DNA of 64,000 nt from Amyloporia xantha (Eukaryota; Basidiomycota; Agaricomycetes; Polyporales; Adustoporiaceae). Of this stretch, positions 55,176-64,000 are shown piece by piece. The stretch spans positions 284,739-348,738 of the forward strand of contig JAYKKR010000033.1 in the NCBI GenBank assembly GCA_036971615.1. The letters run 5' to 3'. Position numbers and translations under genes: made by a program. The notes beneath the pieces were generated by a model. It had not been told where the DNA came from. It saw only the letters and a program-made list of their open reading frames with translations, and did not search any database. How positions within the stretch are numbered: position 1 is the first letter of the stretch; each line of letters begins with the position of its first letter.

Positions 55176-56640
55176 CATGGCTATATCGCCGTATAGACAT
55201 TCTATTGATTATATTCGGATGAGAACCGAACATACACGCACCAGTCTTTTCGTGTATTACAAACTCAGCCGTCCATATGCTTCACCCAGTGAGCGTGTCC
55301 TGTGCGAGATTCAAGATATATATGTTCGACCGTCGGCGCTACGCACGCATACATCCCATAAGCTGAGCAACAATTCTAGTGGTGCATCAGCATAGTCATT
55401 CAAGTCAACAGGGCATACTCACAACGGCGGAGGACCTTCGCATGCGTGAAGATGAGTAAACGTATAGTGCACGCTACCTGCAAGACAGACACGACATGAT
55501 GCCCGCGCAAAGTTTGCAGTCTGCCACCCTCGTACAGTTGCCAGTCGAGACTCGTCCCGGTATGGGCAGTGGTAGGAGAGTCAAATTTGGCAGAAAAATT
55601 GCAGGACAGCCCGACGGCGTGCTCCGTTGACTGCGCCAGCACACCGTGCTCGGTCCCTCTACCGCGCTAGGAATTCACGCGCACTGCAAGCCGCATACAT
55701 AGTCCAGCCTCAATTACCTCCGCTCGTTTCAATGTGTCATCCTATGGAAGCTACCAGTCTCCACTCCTTCATGTACGTCCGTTGTCGCATATCTGGCATG
55801 CAAAGCCTGTTGTACATGCCGTACGAATGATTTGCTGCTGGTATAAAGGGAGCGCCTTCCGCGAGCCGTGAGATGTGCGACGGAATTGAGGTCCATTTCT
55901 CCCGATGCAGACCGTGAACACAGCCGCACGAGTGCTGGAGACTGCAAAACACAATCCAGTCCTATGCGACAGCCATACGCCGATGATCGGTTACAAAGAG
56001 GTGACCAAAGTATCGCGTGAACGGGTAGGTCTAGGAGCACAAGTATGAATTTGTCGGGAATGCTGCATGCACAAGACGACATGCGGACATGAGACTAAGC
56101 GGGGGGACGGAACGTACGTCACGATGTCCTAGTCTGCGGAATTTAGACTACAGCGAGTAGACAGTACAAGGTCACGACGAGAAGATGAAAAGACTAGCAA
56201 TGAGCTAACAGCTAGATAAAGGCATGAAATCGCGTAGGCCAGAGCGGGAGAATGAACGGGCTGTAGGAGGAAGAAGAGGGGCGAAGCGTCTGCGGACATA
56301 AAAGAATAGAGACGTGAGAAGCAGCAGATGTCGAGGTACGTGATGGGTCATGGCAGCGTCAAGAGATCCAGCATCGAGGTCGACGTCCAGGCTACGTGCA
56401 GACGAACAGAAAACGATCAAGCCGGCGAGTCAGAGGACAAAAAAGGGAGGCTCGAGGTAGATATAGCTAGACATGAGCAGCACAAAGCGAGAGGACACAG
56501 CGGTGGACTACCAGCCTCATGCTGGACACCGTCCACGACGACCGACGCCCGTTGGCGGGACACGTGATCCCCGATCGCACAGTGATGACGTTGACTGAAC
56601 TAGTGTCGCGTATACAACTCGACGTAAGAAACATGGATGT
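55176..56640. other. Intergenic region
   Basis: No supported gene beyond the possible exon at 55740-55830. 56530-56590 repeats the CACGTG block near 50800 (CCACGACGACCGACGCCCGT is shared). Confidence 0.5.
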
Positions 56641-56788
56641 ATATTACACTAGCAGTTACCCGTGCTTCGCTACGGTTGTTCAGTGAAAATATCAAAAAAT
56701 TTGAGAAAGGAGTTTGCGGTTTTATATCATTGCTACAGACTTAGACAAACAGCGGTAGCCTCAGTGAAGCATCCAAGGTCTCGCATAA

Positions 56789-56991
56789 GGCCACTCAGCT
56801 GCCCACCACTTCGTGGCCCCGTGCCTATATGGAATTGGAAGAATTTAAGACAGTGATATACAGCTTATGTTTTACTACAGCATAACAGACTCGAACAGGC
56901 AGCTAGGTCAACAGGAAAACTTTATAGTCTAGATCTCATATAGGGCCACTCAGCCGCCCACCTGACGGTGGTCAGCTTCGTGGCCCCGTGC
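56789..56991. repeat. Two diverged copies of a short repeat (56789-56824 and 56944-56991)
   Basis: Both begin GGCCACTCAG and end TTCGTGGCCCCGTGC. The second has a longer middle with a CCACC...GGTGG stem. Origin unknown. Confidence 0.6.
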
Positions 56992-57182
56992 ATATAACAT
57001 CCTTGGCATTGAGTAAGCTGCGGCCTAAGAGCAGTCGTAAAGTGATACTTGAGGAGATACTCCGGGAAATGATGAAGTACTACGCACTGTGAACAAAGCA
57101 GGAATATCATAAGCCTCAATATTGATCAGCTGTTGGCCTGCGGAGCTGGTTGTCATTGGCACCCACAGTAGGTGAGCATATT

Positions 57183-58394
57183 CTAGGAGTTGTGAGTGTT
57201 GTACAGATTTGTTGGATCATTATAATCGTTACCATTCACAGCGGTATCGTTGACCTTCTCATCGACGATTCGAAGCTGCACCTGAGGCACTGTAGCGGAG
57301 GGAGTCGCTTGTTGGAACAGATTTTGTATATCCTGCAGTGCGGTTGGTTCCAGCGGCACAACACAAGGGGCCACAGATCCTGCTGTGACCCCAGCACTCT
57401 CCACTGGTTTGTCATCCGTCTGCTCAGCAATCATAGATCATGGAGGGATCATGCTGCTAATTGTTCGTGCCTTGATTTGAGAAATGCAGTGGTCATCGTG
57501 CTCTTGTAGGTCCACATGCTTCATCTCGAGTTGAGCCTGTGGAAATGTTCTGTTGAAACTCACTGAACCAAACAATTGTTGTAGAAGGAGGGTGAAGTGC
57601 CTACCTGCCACAACCTTCGCAGTGAAAGTGCGAAAGGTGGAAGAGACTCGTTATGACATCCAATCTAAATATTCACAATTTGAGAGATACAGGATGAGGA
57701 GTTCAATACATCTCTGAAAAGCTGACTGACGTTTTGAGAGACTATCAATGTAATACCCTTACAGTAATTCTGTGGGATACTCACACGGTCAGGGAGAGTA
57801 CGGCAATACGTAGGGCTCGTCAACTCCTGATTACGGTGGTTTGATCAGCACCACAGGCTTCTCAGGGTGAGGAGTGAAACTTCGGAGTCGGAGATAGTCA
57901 CTATGCCTGCAGGAAGGTATAGCTAGGGCGAGAGGATGAGATTGGCTGAGACTGAAATGTGCAGGCTAACTCACGCGTGCCCGCCAGAGATCGCGGTTGC
58001 GAGTTCACAAGCTGTATAGAACAACTGCTCGTTTCACAGCTTTCTGGAGTCGGCTCTGGTAGTCAGAATTGTGGCTGAAGATGGGACATGCGAGAGGGTC
58101 CTCCTACCGAGAAAGATAAACGTCAGAGATAGCGAGCCTTCGAGCTTCTAATAGTCGAACAATTGCAATGAGCGACACTGCAGAGAGAACGCGCACGTCG
58201 GGCGTATGTACGGTACACTTCAGAGTTGGTTCTTGGAGCGGATTCCCGTACATCCTCTTGTTGTAATCATTCGCGTTTGCGGCGGCATCGGTGACCTTGT
58301 GACTGAGAGTTCGAAGGCGCGGTAGCCAACGGAGTTGGCTGTTGGAGCGAATCCTGTACATCCCGTGAGTGCGGTTGGTGTCGCGGCGCAGCAT
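57183..58394 (-). other. Two diverged copies of an unidentified coding-like segment
   Basis: 57183-57434 (minus) reads LQDIQNLFQQATPSATVPQ and VNDTAVNGNDYND. 58104-58394 and its neighbouring frame read VQDSLQQPTPLATAP and VTDAAANANDYNKR. Similarity is clearer as protein than as DNA, suggesting relics of a gene or transposon protein. No domain recognised. Confidence 0.4.
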
Positions 58395-58724
58395 ACAGAT
58401 AAATACGGCCTGTCAGACTCGGAGTCGGCCCTGACTGCGAATAGGACGCGCCACACGCGAGCGGGACCTCCCACCGAGGAAACTCCAGAGGCAACGTTGG
58501 AGAAAATAGTGAGATTCAGTGAGTCTTCGAAAGTCGGATAGCCGCGATGAGTGATGCAGGAGAGAGAACGCGCACGCCGTGCGTATGTACGGTAAGTACA
58601 GAGAGAGGGCTCGTGTGCGGGCGTCTCGAGTCGCGACGCGTCAACCAATCAGATATCATTTTTGTCTACGCGTTTGTCTACCGTGAGAAAAAGTCCACGG
58701 CTCTTGTAGTATAGATAGATAGAT

Positions 58725-59250
58725 GTTTAAAACATGTTTTTTACAAGTAAAAAACACGGGCCAAAACTATTCATGTATATAATGTCATTAAGTCAGGACA
58801 CGTGACGCTTCCCGTGAAGCAGCGACTCTATGCATAGATAGAGGCCCACCGCACTGAAATAGGCAATTGGTTTAGATATGTTCACAATCTTGGAGAATGC
58901 AATGCGCCTTGGAATACCTCTAGGCCTAAAGTTCTGCTATCCTGGACATTGGCAAGTCCAGGTGCGAGACGATGCGCATCCGGCAGATGCCGAAGTGTGT
59001 GAGATCTCGACGATCGTGTCTCGAATCTTGGCAATAACTCACTCAAATTCACATTTCTGCCTCTAATACCGGCTCAGAGCACAACTTTGTATGTTCCAAG
59101 GCACTCTGAGACCTCTGGTCCACCCAGTGCGTCTCCACAGCCCTTTGCGCCGCAGGCAGAGAAATAGCACGTGACGTGTGTTTAAAACGTAAAAAACACC
59201 TGTATATAACTAACATAAAACCAGGAGTTACTTACATACCGTTTTAAACA
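58725..59250. mobile_element. AT-rich segment with 10-bp terminal inverted repeats (possible MITE)
   Basis: Begins TGTTTAAAAC and ends GTTTTAAACA, exact inverted repeats 526 bp apart. Inside, GTTTTTTAC-AA-GTAAAAAAC forms a 9-bp hairpin and a second TGTTTAAAAC lies near 59180. No target duplication is evident and there is no empty site to compare, so this is tentative. Confidence 0.35.
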
Positions 59251-59289
59251 GCCAATTAGTTTCATACGCAACACTAGACTGAACTTCGA

Positions 59290-61420
59290 AGTTTGCGTTC
59301 TCCTGCATGCGCAGGCAGCTTTCCGCGGTCGCAGGCTTTAAATCATCAAGGTACGTACGCCTTACGTTGGAACGTTGAGGTGGTACTCTACCTCTCCCGG
59401 GCTGTGCACGGCGCCAGCAGTCGACTTCTCACTAGTCAGCACCACTGGCAGGCCTCACACACAGCAGCTCGCCTCGACTCCTCTGTTCTCTGTACCGTGC
59501 CTTAGTCTCCTCTGCGTGTCTATAACACTTTGCGGCTCTTGCGTTGGCAGCGTCGCGTGTCCTCTTCGTCCGACAAGGACGCAACCTGATAATCGTTACA
59601 ACTGCCCGGTTTTTACTGACGGCTATCGTTCGCAACCGACTCGCAGGCGCTTTATCACACACTCTGCTAGGAACACAGGGGCAGCTCGTTTGGCTGTCGA
59701 ATCGAGCGGTCACTACGAAGTCGTCCACTTTTTTTGTCTAAGGGATTGTTACCATCTCCCTCATTTCCTTGCTGGTACGTCTAGGCTTAGGATCTGTGCG
59801 TTCCCCCCACAACGGCTCCATTTACCTGTAGGTATGTCTACTCTTTCGGGTATGTAGTCTTCGATATGGCACGCACAGCAAAGGTCCCAAAGGAGTGCCC
59901 ACTCTTTCAGACGACTCTGCGCTCGCAAAGAGTGAATTGTGATGGTTCAAACAAATCGCAGTGTTGTATCGGACATCGGTAAGCTCAAGAGAAGATAGAT
60001 CAGTAACGAAACCTGAGGTTCTCTGCCTTACAATTTGCGTCTATGGAGCACGCTTGACCTCGTCGAGAGCAGTGCTCACGCCTGCCGTCATATCTCCGCT
60101 TCTCGAAAGTTCTCAAATACAATTTCGAGCAGAGAAAGACTCACACGAGAGCCGGAGTCGTCCTACATGATTCACTATATTTGATATGAATTGCTGGGTC
60201 AGTGTTGCTCATCGTGTTTGCCGTCCGCCCAGTTACCAACTCCGGAGTCCCAGGATCGCGCTCAACCATCTTGATCGATGACTGCACCCTACTGTGCTGT
60301 ACTTCGCTGCGTCCCTAGTACAGTGCACATCCGCCGCCGGAGCCCTGCATCGAATCCAGACCCTGACGTTCTAGGCATTCTCCCATATCCATCGCTATTG
60401 TCCTCGTCCGCATGGCTTCCAACCGGAAACCATGTTCCCCATATTGCTGTCCTCGATTCTCCTGATTCGATGACGGCAGGTAGTCATTGTAGCAGCTGCC
60501 CAGATGACCAGCATCAGATTCTTCAGCCGTCCACTAGGTTGCTCCTCGTCGCAGACTATTTTATATATTTCCGCGCAGTTGAGGTGCTTGTTATTGTATC
60601 TCTTGCCGTCTCTGGTGGCTGTCTCTTTGGCGGGAGCTGCAGCATTCGTATCAATCGCGCCCTGCGTGTGTACTTCTACCATGTTGAAATCCCTCTAACG
60701 CCATTCGACGGTCAGGGCTTGCAGGACGCGAGGCAGGTTAGACACGAGCGAACTCGATGAAATAACACGTAGGAGTCAGTCTGTACACATACATATCCAC
60801 TCATCGAGTTAAAATTGCGATCTCCGTACACTCTGAATCGGACAGTATCTCGTACTTGTACATAACGGAGAACTACCAACGGCCAAACTCAAAACAAAAG
60901 TTGTTGGTAGACGAAAATCATGTCAGATAACTAGACACCCGACTAAACACTTGTGGAACGAGTCTCACTGGGAACGGAGCTTACAGAAGAACAGCCTAAC
61001 TATGAGAATAGATCAATGAGAAAAAAAACCACACAGATCCAGCGAACGTGCACAAGACAACAAATTCCACTCGTAAAAAAGCGGGAAAGGTGGATGATGG
61101 CCGTCGCGATCTCCACACAGTTTCCGTACTGGAGGAGTATTGCCGTTCGCTAGCTTGACGAGCATGGATGACGTGGAGAAGCCTTGTTGAGCATTGCTAC
61201 GCCATTCCATCTGCAATGTGTGAATGCTCTAGTTGGAAGTGACGCAGGAAGCTTGTGAACGGATCCCGGATAGGGCTGGTCGGCTGTCGAAGACGTGAAG
61301 TGAAAAGAAAAACAGAGCGCGATGGCCCGGGGACGGTTGAGAAACGAAACGATCGGAAATGATGTGCGGGTACTCCGAGTGGATTAACAAGAGGATCACA
61401 CCTCCAGGTCTAAGGTATGA
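59290..61420. repeat. Downstream part of F-box unit 6
   Basis: Counterpart of 51010-52822. The CPLC region is at 59640-59990, CAACTCCGGAGTCCCAGGATCGCG at about 60240, and the block next to the F-box gene at 60780-61420. Some frames opposite to the F-box gene are conserved. Confidence 0.62.
59791..59982 (+). CDS. Conserved small ORF with CPL motif (putative exon, unit 6)
   Basis: 63 codons after a CTTAG splice-acceptor-like site. It contains APFTCRYVYSFGYVVFDMAR, KECPLFQTTLRSQRVNC and CCIGHR, then TAA. Paralog of 14253-14477, here with Phe in place of the second Cys of CPLC. The upstream exon is not identified. Confidence 0.38.
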   Translation, partial: DLCVPPTTAPFTCRYVYSFGYVVFDMARTAKVPKECPLFQTTLRSQRVNCDGSNKSQCCIGHR

Positions 61421-62819
61421 TCACGAAACGGATTGTAGAGCATCGAGCTCCTCGTTCGGTGTGGAAATCTGCGTGATAGCAGGTGTGACCGGCTCCTGAT
61501 CGATTTGCAATCTGGCAGGGATGGAATGCAAACTGTAAATCAGCTAGATCAATGCTATGAGGATTGAAAACGCACCGCAAAATGCCTCGCTCACACAGCC
61601 GAGGCATGTGGGACGTCACCTGCGGCCACAATTCCCATGCCCGAGCTTTGTGTATAGGACTATACCGAAAGTCCAAATTAAGTATAACCTCTTGAAGGTT
61701 TGAAAAAGTAGGGAGAGAAGACAGAACGTCATCCAGCCGTGGCACAGCAGTCTGATCCAATTCTTGCCACAGTCGTATCCGCCGGTGAGTCATATTTCAT
61801 CGAGAAGAAAATTATCACTGTCTTGATGGTATCGGATGTGACTTGAGAGAGACACTGAAATAGCGAGTCGTAGTTAGTACTTTCGCAGGCGTTGTAGTGA
61901 CCCAGGATGAGGTTGATAAGTCTTGAACTAGGAACAAGGCTGAGACAGACTGCATCAGGAAGTAAATCAGGGATCAACATCGTTCCGTCAATAGAAGGAT
62001 AGGGACGCACAGCGTTCTGCCCTTTCAGCAATCTGATCGGTTACGCGTCCCATACCAAAGCTCAAACCCAATGTACTCAGTGATGTGCCCGCAGCATCCA
62101 CCAATGCCTGAGCATTTACGGGAGGTTCAATATGATCATATTCCAAATGCAGTTCATCCAAGCGGGAACGACACCAGCAGTGAGCAAGAGGTTCGCAATG
62201 CCAGTCATTGAGGCCCCACTGCCTAACAGTCCCAACGACGATATCCACTCTGGCCACTTTGCAAATGCCGGACGAGCAGACCCATGCTCCGGGAAGGACA
62301 GATTTCTGCAGTAGAGCTGTTTGAGATTTGGGAAACAGCAGATGAGCCGACGTAGCGTGGGGGTGATCGACGGGAAGCTGACACCATCGAGCATGAGGTA
62401 TGTGTGATTGTAGAGAATGCCGAGAGATAGAGGAAGATGCGCGGGTGCCATGTCACAAGCACGCCATTCAGCATTCCATTATCCACAGCTGATCCACCGC
62501 CACTCCATCGGCCTGCTAACATCGCAGAGCGACAACGTGCTCAGATGAGGATCGGCTTATGTTCACCTAATCTGCTGCTGCCAAATACAGACACTCTCGA
62601 TGGCCTCCTTCCACAGATTTCGAATATCCCTGTAAGCGCCGGCCTGCACTGAACCTCGTCTCGGTTGGGGGAGAGGCCATCTCGCTGGGCAGGTGTATGC
62701 CAGGGCTTCTGGGTTCCCACCATTTGCAGACCAGCATGCATGTCACCAGCGTACTGTAGTTCATTCTCTAGGCCATCGATGATGAGAGTCCCAGATTTCG
62801 GGGGAAGGATTGGCAACAT
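61421..62819 (-). pseudogene. F-box/LRR-like gene copy 6, many small indels
   Basis: Exon 3 and most of exon 2 are nearly identical to copy 5 (ending NEELDALQSVS). Exon 2 has an extra base near 61740 (GCCGTGGCAC against GCCGGGCAC). Exon 1 (about 62030-62819) has many one- to three-base insertions, for example GCGTGGGGGTGATC against GCGTGGTGATC and GCGCGGGTGCC against GCGCGGTGCC, destroying the frame within the F-box (LPPKSGT). Either strong decay or poor consensus sequence. Confidence 0.82.
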
Positions 62820-64000
62820 GACGCAGCTGCCGTATTTGACCCCGTGGGTTCGAGACCGGAATGGACAAATGAGGGACGAATGAGAGCCTATATGACCCTC
62901 CATTGAAGTCGATCGAGCAATACTTAAGTAGCAGCTTTCGGACTTACCGATGGATAGTAGGTGAACTTCTGAATACCCGCAGTTGCCAAAATTACTGCCG
63001 CGAGTAGGTTCTGAACTCAGTGTGCACTGTGCAGAGAGTCGCTCGCATAGCAATAACAAGGACAATGGCGGGAGGTGTGGGAAACTTGATGGGGAGGTGG
63101 GTGAGTCGCGACGAGATAATCCAGAAAAGAGAATGTAAACCGGACACTGGATGGAGAGTGGTAGTGTTGTACCTCAGATGCAGGAAGGAGGGTGAGATGC
63201 AGGGGTAAGCGAGGAGTGATGCGGCGCACATGCAGGCTCTATATAAGCTCCGGAGCCACTTGACATTGCTCTACGAGGCAAGGAAGTGCGCACAGGGGCA
63301 GTGGGGATCTGTACTCGTCGATCGGAGCCCTATCGAAGATACAGCCTCAGCGCTCGGTTCTCCGTAACTCCGTGGTCGTTAATTATGAGAGGCGCGGTGC
63401 TAGGCTCTGCATAGGTCCCACCACTAACACAGCATCCCGTCACCTGCCCGGTGACCCTTGAGCTGTGAAATTCCTCCAGACTAGTATTTCGATCGTCAAC
63501 GCGCTTCATCTCCTGTGTGAAGCACAGCCTAACGCATTCTTGCCCCACAGCAGACCTTGCCAGACAAAGAGCTCTCGCTTCAGCCATTTCACAGCTGCCC
63601 GCATCGGCTACAAAATGCATACATTGAACCAGACCGCCGAACCACACTCCGCCTCATCTACAGACTCAACGGAAATCAGTCTTTGAATGTTTGTCTCCTA
63701 ACCTTCAAGAGCTTCCCGGATCAACGCATCGCTGATACCATTTACGTAAGTGGCGAGTCGTTGACATCTATGTCCCTTTCGCATTATCGCGCACTGTTTC
63801 ACGCTCATCGATCGCCCCATCTCCGGTAGAGGAGACACGCACAGATCGCCGTGACATATTTTATGGATTCTGTTCGTGAGGAAGATCGAATATACATCGC
63901 TTTACCCAATCGCTAATGATGTTATGAACCACGCCACCCACGTACCTCGACCTGGTGGAATGTGTCCTGGTACTAAGTTCAGGTATATATATAGATCTTC
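62820..64000. other. Upstream region of F-box copy 6 to the window end
   Basis: 63300-63400 is the conserved F-box upstream block (minus strand GGCTGTATCTTCGATAGG) without a perfect palindrome. 63640-63829 plus resembles the divergent RYGGT frame (SSTDSTEISL then a shifted frame). No intact gene. Confidence 0.5.

Overview
The window is nuclear DNA of a filamentous basidiomycete, most likely an agaricomycete such as a polypore. This rests on genes cut by short GT-AG introns (about 43-74 nt), an intact FunK1-type kinase, a DUF6699-type protein, WD40 proteins carrying a basidiomycete N-terminal region, an expanded F-box family, and both Ty1/copia and Ty3/gypsy retrotransposons. The species assignment is inference.

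Left edge (1-11230): a nested retrotransposon. A Ty1/copia element on the minus strand (5' LTR 10927-11230; gag-pol from 10023 leftwards and off the window at base 1) was split by a complete Ty3/gypsy chromovirus (1380-8262). The insertion made a 5-bp target duplication (CCATG, 1375-1379 and 8263-8267), and the copia frame is continuous across the empty site. The gypsy element has near-identical LTRs and a Tf1-like self-priming arrangement, but one nonsense codon in RT. The copia element itself sits inside an F-box gene.

F-box arrays: six paralogous three-exon F-box/LRR-like genes lie in two arrays, three on the plus strand (11.2-24 kb) and three on the minus strand (47.4-64 kb), pointing inward. 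Two copies look intact (16515-17872 and 21383-22761). The others are broken by copia, a MITE-like element and a solo LTR (first copy), a nonsense codon in the F-box (47727-49087), a one-base deletion (52823-54188), and an insertion-rich indel cluster (61421-62819). Downstream sequence is duplicated with each gene. Some units also carry a divergent upstream reading frame, and four promoters share a GCCTCGAGGC palindrome about 390-410 bp before the ATG.

Central island (24-47 kb): a decayed FunK1 kinase (minus) and an intact FunK1 kinase (plus), back to back; a DUF6699-type gene; two tandem WD40 genes (minus), the second with frameshifts; a gene-poor stretch of 4.5 kb; then the most interesting gene, 44847-46008. 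It encodes a secreted precursor with seven copies of a 29-residue amphipathic peptide, each ending in a dibasic KR or RR site, which is the architecture of a KEX2-processed repeat protein. A 3' fragment of a TAP-like serine hydrolase follows, fused to a truncated F-box unit.

The window reads as a dynamic accessory region of lineage-specific expanding families rather than a pathway cluster. No rRNA, tRNA or CRISPR was found. Exon boundaries come from splice signals, frame continuity and comparison between paralogs; no transcript data were available.
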